Of a stretch of 64,000 nt of DNA, positions 7,600 to 16,384 are shown one piece after another. The translations under genes and the position numbers were made by a program. Every line of letters starts with the position of its first letter. The stretch's first letter is position 1. The notes below the pieces were generated by a model. That model did no database searches. It saw nothing but the letters and a program-made list of their open reading frames with translations, and was not told the DNA's origin. Source of the stretch: Ammoniphilus resinae (lineage in GTDB: Bacteria; Bacillota; Bacilli; Aneurinibacillales; RAOX-1); the NCBI RefSeq assembly GCF_017873965.1, contig NZ_JAGGKT010000005.1, positions 175,453-239,452 on the forward strand. The letters run 5' to 3'.

Positions 7600-8799
7600 T
7601 TGGGCTTGATGCTTGTTACGGTTCCGATCGCGGGCGAGCTGAAGTTTTACCCTTTTGGCGATGACTTCCGGGTAAGCATGGGGACACCAGCTTTTCTATT
7701 TTTTCTATTGTTCTTGCAGCGGGTTTCCCCGATAGTATCTGGAGTCCTGACGGGCATCGCGGTGGTCCTGTTTCGACTCGCACTCGGCGGGTTCACAGAA
7801 GAAGCTTGGTCGCTGCACTCCCCCGTCTTTTTCTACTATCTAACATATGGTGGAATGTTTGCTTTGTTGCACGTCAACCGTTTCTACCAGCGGCCCCTGC
7901 TCCTTGGGTTTCTCGCTGTCATCGTAGAAATCGCCGCCAGTATCATGGAAATTAGTGCACGCGGCTCCTTTCCGCTGTCGTCCCTCGATGATATTGCGAT
8001 CCTCGCCGTGATTCGAAGCTTTTTTGTGCTAGGGTTTTACAACATCCTGATCTATAGGGAGCAGCGAAAGCGAAATGAGCAGATGCTCGTTTTGATTTCC
8101 AACCTTTATGAAGAAATGGTTCACCTCAAGAAAACGATGCAGCAGGCGGAAACCATCACGAAGGATGCCTACGACCTATACCGCAATCTCAAACCATCGG
8201 AATTTGCACAAACCGCACTCCGAATCGCTGGACAAGTTCACGAGATGAAAAAAGACAAACAACGAATCTACGCCGGTCTAAGTAAAATGATTTGCAACGA
8301 AAGTATTCAGGATTTTATGGGTGCTGAAGAGTTAGGAAAAATCGTCGTCAGGATCAACCAGAAATACGCAGATTTGCTCCACAAAAAGATCACGTTTCAT
8401 TTGAAAATCGAAGGCGCACATCCTCAGTACCATGTTTACACAGCATTGTCCCTTTTGAATAACCTCGTTGCCAACGCGGTGGAAGCGATTCAGGATACGG
8501 GGGTGATCCACATTTTCATTTGCAGAAAAGAGGATGACGTGGAGTTTCGAGTGGTCGACGATGGACCCGGGATTCCTGATAAAAAGCGGGACCTCATTTT
8601 TCAACCAGGGTTTACAACGAAATACGATTTATCCGGAAAGCCTTCCACCGGGATCGGTCTGACCTATGTCCGCGATGTTACAGAAAGCGCTGGGGGACGG
8701 ATCCGATTGGAGGACACCGGAGGAACGGCGTTCATCATTTGTTTGCCGATCCATCATCTGATAAAGGAAGGGTGGGAACATGCGCTACTATCTGGTTGA
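7600..8799 (+). CDS. Membrane sensor histidine kinase, GlnK/YcbA-like
   Basis: About 399 residues. The first 170 form hydrophobic membrane segments and the rest a cytoplasmic kinase. The phospho-acceptor is probably the histidine in QVHEMKKDKQRIYAGL (about residue 215). The ATPase domain shows an N box (NNLVANAVEAI), G1 (DDGPGIP), F box (FQPGFTTKYD) and G2 (STGIGLTYV), all intact. It overlaps the response-regulator gene by 20 bases and faces a DAACS symporter, so sensing of glutamine, glutamate or a dicarboxylate is likely. The start is uncertain: AGGAGGGG at 7562-7569 is too far from TTG 7600 or ATG 7609, and ATG 7591 opens a frame that stops after six codons. Confidence 0.88.
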   Translation: MGLMLVTVPIAGELKFYPFGDDFRVSMGTPAFLFFLLFLQRVSPIVSGVLTGIAVVLFRLALGGFTEEAWSLHSPVFFYYLTYGGMFALLHVNRFYQRPLLLGFLAVIVEIAASIMEISARGSFPLSSLDDIAILAVIRSFFVLGFYNILIYREQRKRNEQMLVLISNLYEEMVHLKKTMQQAETITKDAYDLYRNLKPSEFAQTALRIAGQVHEMKKDKQRIYAGLSKMICNESIQDFMGAEELGKIVVRINQKYADLLHKKITFHLKIEGAHPQYHVYTALSLLNNLVANAVEAIQDTGVIHIFICRKEDDVEFRVVDDGPGIPDKKRDLIFQPGFTTKYDLSGKPSTGIGLTYVRDVTESAGGRIRLEDTGGTAFIICLPIHHLIKEGWEHALLSG

Positions 8800-9661
8800 T
8801 GACGACCCGGTCGTCCGCGCGATGCTTGAGGAAATCATTGAAGATGGAGATTTGGGAAAAGTGGTTGGCTTCTCGGAAGACGGCTCGAGGATTGACGCCC
8901 ACAATCTTTTCATGCAGAAAGTGGACGTGCTGCTGATCGATTTGCTGATGCCCTTGCGTGACGGGATTGAAACGGTGCGCGCGCTCACCCCCTTTTTCGA
9001 AGGAAAAATCATTATGATCTCGCAAGTCGAGTCAAAGGAATTGATCGGGGAAGCCTACGCGCTTGGGATTGAATATTACATCACGAAGCCGATTAACCGC
9101 CTGGAGGTGCTTTCCATTTTGAGGAAAGTGAACGAACGATTATGGCTGGAGAAGTCAATTCAAAACGTGCGGGAATCCCTGAATCTATTGATGGATAAAA
9201 AAGTTCGGGTCCAACCGGAAAAAGATATCTCGCAATGTGGGCATTTCCTTTTGTCGGAGCTAGGGATGATCGGGGAAAGCGGGAGCAAGGATTTGATCGA
9301 TATTCTTCAGTATTTGTATGAAAATGAGGGAGACGAGTTTCCGCCTTTGAAGGAGCTGATGCATCAGATTGTTCTGAAAAGGGGCGGTCCTGCTGTCACG
9401 ATTAAGAAGGAAATAAAAGCGGCGGAGCAGCGGATTCGGCGGGCGATTTATCAGGCTTTGAACCAGATCGCTTCACTTGGCTTGACGGACTATACGAATT
9501 TGAAGTTTGAGAATTACGCCGGCAAGTTCTTTGATTTCACCGAGGTTCGCAAGAAAATGCGCGAGTTGGAAGACGGCGAAGAGTTGTCACCCCGGATTAA
9601 CACGAAAAAGTTTATTCAGGCCTTCTACCTTGAGGCAAAACAACAAATGGAAATGGGGTAG
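8780..9661 (+). CDS. Response regulator with YcbB/GlnL-type DNA-binding domain
   Basis: The 293-residue protein has an N-terminal receiver (YYLVDDDP acidic pair; phospho-Asp in LLIDLLMPLRDG; conserved lysine in YYITKPIN). Residues 130-285 form an effector domain resembling B. subtilis GlnL (YcbB), with the QRIRRAIYQALNQIASLGL helix. GlnL activates a glutamine transporter in response to its kinase. Here the gene overlaps the kinase gene, starting at ATG 8780 behind GGAAGG, and the divergent neighbour is a symporter of the type such regulators control. Translational coupling to the kinase is expected. Confidence 0.9.
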   Translation: MRYYLVDDDPVVRAMLEEIIEDGDLGKVVGFSEDGSRIDAHNLFMQKVDVLLIDLLMPLRDGIETVRALTPFFEGKIIMISQVESKELIGEAYALGIEYYITKPINRLEVLSILRKVNERLWLEKSIQNVRESLNLLMDKKVRVQPEKDISQCGHFLLSELGMIGESGSKDLIDILQYLYENEGDEFPPLKELMHQIVLKRGGPAVTIKKEIKAAEQRIRRAIYQALNQIASLGLTDYTNLKFENYAGKFFDFTEVRKKMRELEDGEELSPRINTKKFIQAFYLEAKQQMEMG

Positions 9662-9680
9662 GCTGGCTACCCCATTTGTT
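9651..9680 (+). terminator. Terminator overlapping the stop of the response regulator
   Basis: AAATGGGGTAG, loop of five, CTACCCCATTT then GTTGCTTAATT. The perfect 11-bp stem includes the stop codon and lies between convergent genes, so it may work in both directions. Confidence 0.7.
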
Positions 9681-9682
9681 GC

Positions 9683-11029
9683 TTAATTCCGATCTGCTAG
9701 CAATGGGTCGGTTTTGCCTTCGACGCCGACAAGTCCAAGAATCGTCAGGAAGATTCTTTGCGGTCCTTGGTACGCATCGGTTGGATCGAACCATTCACCC
9801 GGTGAATGCGACCCGCCGCCAGTTCCCCCGCCACCAAGGGTCAGTGATGGGATGCCTAGGCTGATTGGCAGATTAGAGTCTGTGCTGCTTGGTCCGGACA
9901 ATTGGGGCTCCACTCCGATCGCTTCCGCGGAAGCCCAAGCGGCTTGAACATTGAGTGCATCCGCAGGTTGCGTCCCCGCCGGACGATCCCCGATCAGCTC
10001 AATTTCGGCTTTTACCCCTTTTTCATCCTCGACTTTCCAGCGCTTGTTTTCCTCACCTGCTGCTTTGTTCACGATCTTGAGCACCTTTTCTTCCAATTTC
10101 AGTAACTCTTCTTCCGAATTGGAGCGCATATCTATTTGCATATTAGCTTCAGCTGCAATCGAATTCACAGATGTTCCACCGCCCACTGTTCCTACGGTAA
10201 AAGTCGTCTTTGGCTCTGTTGGTGTTTTCAAATCTCCAATATCCGAGATTGCCCGCCCGAGTGCATGAATCGCGCTTGGCAGTCCAAATGCCCCAAAGCT
10301 GTGGCCGCCAGGTCCTTTGTAGGTGACACTATATCTGTGGCTTCCGGTGGCTTGATAGGTAATTCGTGCGGGACTTCCAGATTCAATAGATATAAATCCG
10401 TCCACTTGCGGATGCTCTTTGAAAAAGGCCTTCACCCCGCGAAGATCACCCAGTCCTTCCTCCCCAACGGTGCCGCCGAAAATAATATCCCCTTTGGTCT
10501 GGACATTGGTCTCATTGAACGCACGCACAATCGAAAGCAACGCCGCGAGCCCTCTCACATCATCGTTAATCCCCGGGGCATAGAGCTTTCCGTCTTGTTC
10601 CTTCACCGTTGTATCCGTTCCCTCAGGGAATACGGTGTCGAGGTGGGCAGAAACAAACAACGTCGGACCATCCCCCGTTCCCGGGCGAACTCCATAGGCA
10701 TTCCCTTCCGAGTCAATCTTCACATCTTGCAGACCGAGCTCTTGCAAACGCTTCTTGTAGTCCTCGGCACGAACCTCCTCTTTGAACGGTGGTGCAGGAA
10801 TCTCCGTGATGGTGATTTGTTCCTGGACGGTGTTATCGTGGTCGGCCTGGATGAATTCAAGCCCTTTTTGTATGGTCTGGTCGGACATTAGATTGGTGTA
10901 AACTTGGGTTACTTCAGATGAGAGAACGTATGTATGATCCTTCGGTTTGGGACCTGCGGCTAAGGCGGTTCCGGTTAGGAGTGAGGTCGCCAGTATCGCC
11001 GCCGTTGCAGCAGCAGTAAACTTTTTCAT
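9683..11029 (-). CDS. Secreted M20-family metallopeptidase (peptidase T-like)
   Basis: The 448-residue protein starts with a signal peptide (MKKFTAAATAAILATSLLTG, cleavage after ALA near residue 24). The M20 di-zinc site is visible: SAHLDTVFP (metal His and catalytic Asp), GINDDVRGLAALL (bridging Asp), VGEEGLGDLRG (catalytic Glu-Glu) and a late GGGSHSPGEWF (metal His). It should hydrolyse short peptides or acylated amino acids outside the membrane. The gene is monocistronic and shares a terminator region with the convergent two-component system. ATG 11029 follows AAGGGATTTGATCAA. Confidence 0.9.
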   Translation of the reverse strand: MKKFTAAATAAILATSLLTGTALAAGPKPKDHTYVLSSEVTQVYTNLMSDQTIQKGLEFIQADHDNTVQEQITITEIPAPPFKEEVRAEDYKKRLQELGLQDVKIDSEGNAYGVRPGTGDGPTLFVSAHLDTVFPEGTDTTVKEQDGKLYAPGINDDVRGLAALLSIVRAFNETNVQTKGDIIFGGTVGEEGLGDLRGVKAFFKEHPQVDGFISIESGSPARITYQATGSHRYSVTYKGPGGHSFGAFGLPSAIHALGRAISDIGDLKTPTEPKTTFTVGTVGGGTSVNSIAAEANMQIDMRSNSEEELLKLEEKVLKIVNKAAGEENKRWKVEDEKGVKAEIELIGDRPAGTQPADALNVQAAWASAEAIGVEPQLSGPSSTDSNLPISLGIPSLTLGGGGTGGGSHSPGEWFDPTDAYQGPQRIFLTILGLVGVEGKTDPLLADRN

Positions 11030-11215
11030 TTGATCAAATCCCTTCTTAATTTGTTGTTTCCGGGTTTAAGTTGATTGTATGGTTGGGTTATAAAAGGAGA
11101 CAGAAAGATACAGTAATATTCATTTTATTTTGTTAATTTTTATATATATTGGTAGAGGAAAGGAATTGGTTGTGAATAAGTTAGGAGGATGTCCTACATT
11201 ATTATTCGAAATTCT

Positions 11216-11274
11216 GAAAAGGGAGGGATAGGGATCTCGCGAACCCTGTGGACAATCTCCCTTTCCGTCAGGAA
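11216..11274. repeat. Intergenic stem-loop element beside repeat array B
   Basis: AAAGGGAG ... CTCCCTTT can form an outer 8-bp stem around AGGG-CCCT; the right half, CCCTGTGGACAATCTCCCTTT plus TCAGGAA, matches the element at 5631-5687. Partial matches are at 16858-16905 and 18841-18856. Confidence 0.5.
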
Positions 11275-11329
11275 TTATACTTTTTGAGTAAAAAAGCCTT
11301 TTTAACTAGAAGGGAAGGTGAGCAGGAAA

Positions 11330-11713
11330 TTGATCTTCATAGCACCGATGAAGTTCAATGAACGACATCAGAACGGTCACACTGATCTTCATAACACCAA
11401 TGAAATTCAATGACCAACGTCAGATCCACCACATTGATCTTCATAGATAGCACCGATGAAGTTCAATGAACGACATCAGAACGGTCACACTGATCTTCAT
11501 AACGCCAATGAAGTTCAATGACCAATGTCAGATCCACCACATTAATCTTCATAGCACCAATGAAGTTCAATGAACGACCTCTGATCCCCCACAATGATCT
11601 TCATCACGCCTATGAAGTTCAATGAACGCCCTCGGATCCACCACATTGATCTTCATAGCACCGATGAAGTTCAAAGAACGACATCTGTTCCGCCACATTG
11701 ATCTTCATCGCGC
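11330..11713. repeat. 52-bp tandem repeat array B (7 units)
   Basis: GAAGTTCAATGA-type starts lie at 11350, 11402, 11458, 11510, 11562, 11614 and 11666. Spacing is 52 bases throughout except one step of 56 caused by an ATAG duplication. The hairpin core TGATCTTCATAGCACCGATGAAGTTCA is the same as in array A, but the spacer-like middles (ACGACATCAGAACGGTCACA and similar) differ from those of array A. Confidence 0.9.
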
Positions 11714-11740
11714 TCCCCACGCCATCCACTCCGCCCCAAC

Positions 11741-11771
11741 AAAAAAACCCCCAGGTCACTCCCCAGGGGTT
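11741..11771 (-). terminator. Terminator of the TAXI TRAP operon
   Basis: Read leftwards: AACCCCTGG, short loop, CCTGGGGGTT then TTTTT, 11 bases after the permease stop. Confidence 0.85.
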
Positions 11772-11782
11772 CATCCATCTAA

Positions 11783-13729
11783 CTAAGCAGTCAGGTCTCC
11801 ATTCACCTTTTTATTCTTCTTATACCACTGGCTCACGCAGACAAGCACCAGAATCAATGCCCCGATGATGTCCGTCATTGTTCCCGGGATCATCAGTGTG
11901 ATCGCTCCGACCACAGTTACAACTCGCATGATCCAGTCAAGCTTTGTCAGCATATACCCTTCGAAAGCCGCGGCAAGGCTGACGACTCCGATAGTTGCTG
12001 TGACCGCGATCATAATGATTTGCCCGACTGTTGCATCGTTTTGCATCAACATCTCAGGCGAATAGACGAAAATATACGGAACGATGACGCCTGCAGCTGC
12101 AAGCCGAAGCGAGATAAAGCCGGTTCGCGTTGGATCCCCGCCAGCGATTCCTGCCCCTGCAAAAGCCGCCAAGGCTACGGGTGGAGTCAGGTTCGCCAAG
12201 ATACCGAAGTAAAAGACGAACATATGTGATACGAAGGGGTCCACCCCAAAGGATGCCAAAGCGGGTGCCGCCATACTCGAAGTGATAATGTAGGTCGGGA
12301 TTGACGGAAGTCCCATCCCCAATATAATCGAGGCGATCATCGTAAAGATCAGTGTCAGGAACATGCTCCCTCCTCCAAGAATGAGGATGGCGTTGGTCAT
12401 TTTCAGCCCGAAACCTGTCAACGTCGCCACTCCAACAATCAGACCGACCATCGCGCAGGACATAGCCACACTGAGTGCACTCCGCGTGCCGCCCTCTAAG
12501 GCTTTCCAGATATCTTTCAATCCCATTCGTGTTGTTGAACGAAGCTGGGCGATCACCACGGTAGCGATAATTGAGAAGAATGCCGCAAAAATCGGCGTAT
12601 ACCCGCCAAACAACAAATAAATCAGAATGATCAACGGGAGGATCAGGTGTCCGCGTTCTTTCAAAACGACGGAAATCCTCGGCAATTGATCTCGCGAGAG
12701 CCCCTTCATCCCCACTTTTTTGGCGTGGAAATGAACCATCATAACAACCCCAATGTAATACAGAAGTCCAGGGATGATTGCGGCAAGCGCGATTTTACCG
12801 TAGGACATGCCTAGCGTTTCTGCCATAATGAAAGCAGTTGCACCCATAACTGGAGGAATGATTTGCCCTCCAACCGAAGCTGCGGCTTCAATCGCTCCCG
12901 CGTAGTTGCGCGAATAACCAGTCCTTTTCATCAGCGGAATCGTAAAGGCTCCCGTGGTCACGACGTTGGCAATCGCCGATCCGTTAATCGACCCCAAAAG
13001 ACCGCTAGAGAGCACAGACACTTTCGCGGGACCGCCCGATGTCCCTCCGGCAATCGCCATCGAAGTATCGTTAAACAACTGGCCCATCCCTGTTTTATCG
13101 AGAAAAGATCCAAACAGAATAAACAAAAAGATGTAGGTGGCCGAAACCCCAATCGCCGTACCGTAGATCCCTTCTGTCGTTAAATACATATAGTTGACAA
13201 TGTCCTCAATACTATAGCCCCGATGCCCAATCACCATCGGCATGTATGGACCAAAATAAGCATAGAGGAGAAACAGCAGGCAAAGGATGGTCAGCGCATT
13301 TCCGACAATGCGCCGCCCGCCCTCCAAGACGAGCAGAATGGTAAGCAGCCCAAGAACGATATCTACCGTGTTGGGATCCCCAGCGCGGGAGACAATACCA
13401 TCATAGTCAATAAAAATATAAACGGTTGTAATAAGCGAAATGATTCCTGCCAGAAAATCAAAGAATGAAGCCTTCGTTTTGGAAGAACGCTTCCTGCCTG
13501 GATAGAGCAAAAAGATAAGGGCGATAACCACTCCCGTGTGTAAAGCACGATGCTGTAATGTAACCAAAGGACCTGTATAGGCGGTAATCAAATGGAAAAG
13601 AGCTAAACCAACGGCCAACACGGAAACGAGGCGGATGACCCATTTAGAGTCAAACGTCCGATACCGAGCTTCGGCGTCATATTTTTTCAACACGTCGTCA
13701 ACATGATTTTCATTCGTTGCGTTCTGCAA
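11783..13729 (-). CDS. TAXI-type TRAP transporter fused permease
   Basis: This 648-residue protein has about 16-18 membrane segments and combines the small (DctQ-like, N-terminal third) and large (DctM-like) permease parts, as is usual in the TAXI subclass. Diagnostic DctM stretches are visible, such as GSINGSAIANVVTTGAFTIP, GGQIIPPVMGATAFIMAE and GMGLPSIPTYI. It should drive Na+- or H+-coupled import of an organic acid delivered by the lipoprotein at 14272-15351. Its start overlaps the end of the DUF1850 gene by 20 bases, so the three genes form one operon. The substrate cannot be read from the sequence; glutamate-like and dicarboxylate ligands are known for the subclass. Confidence 0.92.
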   Translation of the reverse strand: MQNATNENHVDDVLKKYDAEARYRTFDSKWVIRLVSVLAVGLALFHLITAYTGPLVTLQHRALHTGVVIALIFLLYPGRKRSSKTKASFFDFLAGIISLITTVYIFIDYDGIVSRAGDPNTVDIVLGLLTILLVLEGGRRIVGNALTILCLLFLLYAYFGPYMPMVIGHRGYSIEDIVNYMYLTTEGIYGTAIGVSATYIFLFILFGSFLDKTGMGQLFNDTSMAIAGGTSGGPAKVSVLSSGLLGSINGSAIANVVTTGAFTIPLMKRTGYSRNYAGAIEAAASVGGQIIPPVMGATAFIMAETLGMSYGKIALAAIIPGLLYYIGVVMMVHFHAKKVGMKGLSRDQLPRISVVLKERGHLILPLIILIYLLFGGYTPIFAAFFSIIATVVIAQLRSTTRMGLKDIWKALEGGTRSALSVAMSCAMVGLIVGVATLTGFGLKMTNAILILGGGSMFLTLIFTMIASIILGMGLPSIPTYIITSSMAAPALASFGVDPFVSHMFVFYFGILANLTPPVALAAFAGAGIAGGDPTRTGFISLRLAAAGVIVPYIFVYSPEMLMQNDATVGQIIMIAVTATIGVVSLAAAFEGYMLTKLDWIMRVVTVVGAITLMIPGTMTDIIGALILVLVCVSQWYKKNKKVNGDLTA

Positions 13730-14228
13730 AGGCTGCCTCCTCTCCCCACTTGATCCTTAACCGGTCTAAGATGCTGATTCTTTGCGATGAAATCGTAAGG
13801 GCTGTATCCGGGGGAACAAAATCTTTCAAAGGATATTTAACTCCGTTTGTTTCCACATAATACTGGGAGCCCGGGGTATAAAACAGAGAATAGTGATCGA
13901 TTTTCCGCTCAATCCCCTTTACGACCAAAAAGCCATTTTCGATGTGATCCACATGTCCGTCTACATCGGGAACGCCAGCACCATATGCTTTAAATCTCGT
14001 TTCTACAAGCACCAATTGTCCGCCATCAATGGCTTGATAGATTTCCTGCCACGGTTGATGCTCGACAGAGTGCCGCCACCCAATGGTAATCTGATTTGAT
14101 TCACTCGGAATAAATCGCAAAACTTGATGCTCCCGGGGAGCCGCAATTTCAAAGCCGTTTTGGGTGGGAAGAAAAAGAAGAAGCAACAGGATAGTGAATA
14201 GAACTGTGAGCCATGCTTTCTTTTTCAT
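13710..14228 (-). CDS. DUF1850 domain protein of the TAXI TRAP operon
   Basis: 172 residues with an N-terminal membrane segment (AWLTVLFTILLLLLFLPT) that acts as signal or anchor, so the body lies outside the membrane. The IGWRHSVEHQPWQEIYQ motif is typical of DUF1850 proteins, which are found almost only between TAXI binding proteins and fused TRAP permeases. No reaction is known; a periplasm-side accessory role in transport is inferred. It lies between the binding-protein and permease genes, overlapping the latter by 20 bases. The 43-base gap upstream contains a GGGACGTTACGTTCCC hairpin that could lower expression relative to the binding protein. Confidence 0.85.
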   Translation of the reverse strand: MKKKAWLTVLFTILLLLLFLPTQNGFEIAAPREHQVLRFIPSESNQITIGWRHSVEHQPWQEIYQAIDGGQLVLVETRFKAYGAGVPDVDGHVDHIENGFLVVKGIERKIDHYSLFYTPGSQYYVETNGVKYPLKDFVPPDTALTISSQRISILDRLRIKWGEEAAFAERNE

Positions 14229-14271
14229 AAGGGAAAAAGGAGATGGGAACGTAACGTCCCCACCATCCTTC

Positions 14272-15351
14272 TTATTTCTTCACCTCGTTATAATATTTCT
14301 CAGCGCCTGGATGCAAAGGAGCTGGCAGCCCTTGCTTGGCAGTATCAATCGAGATGCCTTTTGCTGCGTTATGGGTATCCCTAAAAGCTTGTAAGTTCTC
14401 GAAGAATGTTTTGGTCATTAAATAAACGGTTTCCTCCGGTACGTCCTTATGTGTCATCAGCACGTTGTTCACCCCAACCGTTGTCACATCCGCGTCTTGA
14501 CCGTCATACGTTCCTTTGGGCACAGGGGTGGCAAAGAAAGATGGGTACTTCTCAGCCATTTTCTTCACTTTATCTTCAGAGATCTCCAGGAGAACAACCT
14601 CTTTCGTTGTCGCTAATTCCAAAATCCCCGCATTCGGCAGCCCCGAAGAGATGACGACGGCATCTACTGTCCCATTTTTCATCCCCTCAACCCCTTCCGC
14701 GAAAGAAAGGAAGTCCTCATCCACATCATCATAGTTCATTCCATATGCATCCAACACCCTGCGTGCACTGATCTCCGTCCCGGAACCCGGTGCGCCGACG
14801 GCAAGCTTCTTGCCCTTCAGCTCTTCGATCGTCTTGATTCCTGTATCTTTTGTCGTTACAATCTGCAAATAGTTTGGATAAAGCGCTGCAATGGAACGCA
14901 GGTTTTCCTGTGCACCGCTTTCTGCAAAGCTATCGACACCTTCATAGGCATCCCCGGCTGTATCAGCCATCAAGAAACCAACTTCCGCTTTTTTTTGATT
15001 CAACTTCTTCGCATTTTCCGCGGAGGCCGCCGTCGACTGACTCGTCGCGGTTGCGCCTAGCTTCTCTTGGAAGACTTTCGCCATCGTTCCGCCCAGAGGA
15101 AAATACACGCCAGATGATCCACCGGTCAAAATGGTAATGTACTGCCCTTTTAAGGCATCTGAGGTATCACCCGATTGTTCAGGTGCAGGCGCAGGAGCTG
15201 GTGTGGCCGCTTGTCCTCCCCCAGAACTAGAGCCCGAGTTTTGCGCAGGGGCAGGTGCGGTTGTCTCTGGTTGACTTCCACAACCACTAACAATTAACGA
15301 TAAAGATGCTGCAACCGCTACCAAACTGAGTATCCCTTTTCTCTTTTTCAT
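14272..15351 (-). CDS. TAXI-family TRAP solute-binding lipoprotein
   Basis: The 359-residue protein has a lipoprotein signal with lipobox IVSGC near residue 24, then a Gly/Ser/Pro/Ala-rich linker to about residue 65, then a periplasmic-binding fold. The TILTGGSSGVYFPLGGTMAKV stretch is the TAXI signature, and KGKKLAVGAPGSGTEISARRVL is the matching hinge segment. It captures the substrate outside the membrane for the fused permease encoded two genes on. It is the first gene of the operon, behind AAGGGGGATTGGA and a recognisable promoter. Expect it to be the most abundant product. Confidence 0.92.
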   Translation of the reverse strand: MKKRKGILSLVAVAASLSLIVSGCGSQPETTAPAPAQNSGSSSGGGQAATPAPAPAPEQSGDTSDALKGQYITILTGGSSGVYFPLGGTMAKVFQEKLGATATSQSTAASAENAKKLNQKKAEVGFLMADTAGDAYEGVDSFAESGAQENLRSIAALYPNYLQIVTTKDTGIKTIEELKGKKLAVGAPGSGTEISARRVLDAYGMNYDDVDEDFLSFAEGVEGMKNGTVDAVVISSGLPNAGILELATTKEVVLLEISEDKVKKMAEKYPSFFATPVPKGTYDGQDADVTTVGVNNVLMTHKDVPEETVYLMTKTFFENLQAFRDTHNAAKGISIDTAKQGLPAPLHPGAEKYYNEVKK

Positions 15352-15712
15352 TCCAATCCCCCTTAATATGTGGTAGAAATGTGCCTACGTTTGTTACACA
15401 CACAATAATATCATAATTACAATAATATGGTAAATATTTAATATTATGAATTCATTTGATATAAAAAAGGGGGCGTCGTTTCGACAGGGGACATGCCGGG
15501 CGCAGAGAATAAGCGGACACAGGGGACTTTATATTTCAGGAACTCCCCTATGTTCCAGGGTGGCGGAGAACAAATTCCTTATTTACAGGCAAACGAATGG
15601 TCCAACTTGGCGGCTATTTTTGCACAATAAAATGTGTAAAAAAAGCAATATCCCGATAGGGACCTAATCTGCCTAATTGAAGCTCAAGATCTAGAAGCTG
15701 CTGTAAATTGCC
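15352..15712. other. Gap between the TAXI operon and the methyltransferase
   Basis: Besides the promoter at 15405-15434, it contains a GC-rich stretch (15470-15660) with a possible CAGGGGA...TCCCCT stem around 15521-15552. No open frame has a usable ribosome site. The stretch may include the 3' end of the methyltransferase transcript. Confidence 0.4.
15405..15434 (-). promoter_or_regulatory. Candidate promoter of the TAXI TRAP operon
   Basis: Leftwards: TTTACC (complement of 15429-15434), 18-base spacer, TATTAT (complement of 15405-15410). A direct repeat, CAATAATAT at 15403 and 15420 on the plus strand, overlaps it and could bind a regulator. Confidence 0.45.
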
Positions 15713-16384
15713 TTATTGCTCTCCCGGACCCAGGTAATCAAAAACACAGCGAATACCGTAACGACCTTTAACCGCCAATTCCATCGATTCAAACCATTGC
15801 AGGTAGGTTTCGATTGAATACTGTTTGACATAGGCTCCTATCAAGGAATTGTACTCTTCTTCCTCATCGATTGATTCCTTGGCCTCGGGTAGGTTGTTCT
15901 CTACGATGGCTTTTCGGAGGACTTTTGCCGCGGGATTGTGGGCAATAATGGAAAGATAGCCACCGGGGTTCAGCCTCGTGTTCAGCATACGGATCGTCTC
16001 TTGCGGATTTTCTACATATCCGAGGACATTGTGGCAAATGATCCAATCGTAAGTTTTTACTTGCGGGATGTGGTCTAGGGTGTCGATGTTTCCTTGGAGA
16101 AACGTAATCTGTTGCTGCTTTTCCTTTGCCTTTTGCTCCGCAGCGGCTATCATATCCGGGGTGAGGTCGACACCTGTGACGGAATGGCCTTGTTCTGAAA
16201 ACCAAATAGACGTTAAACCGAAGCCGCAACCGATATCTAGGATGGCTTTATTTGCATCCAAGTGCTCCGCGATCTGCTGCCAGGTAAGTGAATAAAAAAG
16301 CTTTCCGGAGTTCATCTCGACGTCCTCAAGATAATCCGGTAAACTTTTAGTGAATGCTTCGATGATTTGTTGCGTTTCCGACAT
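15713..16384 (-). CDS. Class I SAM-dependent methyltransferase
   Basis: This 223-residue protein has a Rossmann methyltransferase fold. Motif I is AILDIGCGFGLTSIWF (residues about 45-60), the acidic end of strand 2 is VTGVDLTPDM, and WIICHNVLGYV is motif IV. The substrate is not evident; the closest general class is small-molecule or UbiE/Tam-like methyltransferases. Its ATG directly follows the TGA of the upstream HEIGH protein (TGAATG), so the two are co-translated and probably work together. Confidence 0.85.
   Translation of the reverse strand: MSETQQIIEAFTKSLPDYLEDVEMNSGKLFYSLTWQQIAEHLDANKAILDIGCGFGLTSIWFSEQGHSVTGVDLTPDMIAAAEQKAKEKQQQITFLQGNIDTLDHIPQVKTYDWIICHNVLGYVENPQETIRMLNTRLNPGGYLSIIAHNPAAKVLRKAIVENNLPEAKESIDEEEEYNSLIGAYVKQYSIETYLQWFESMELAVKGRYGIRCVFDYLGPGEQ

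Larger units (their letters stand above)
11030..11782. other. Intergenic stretch with repeat array B
   Basis: These 753 bases hold the AT-rich leader and presumed promoter of the M20 gene (11030-11200), a stem-loop element (11216-11274), the second 52-bp array (11330-11713) and the terminator of the TAXI TRAP operon (11741-11771). I see no coding region with a plausible start. Confidence 0.7.
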
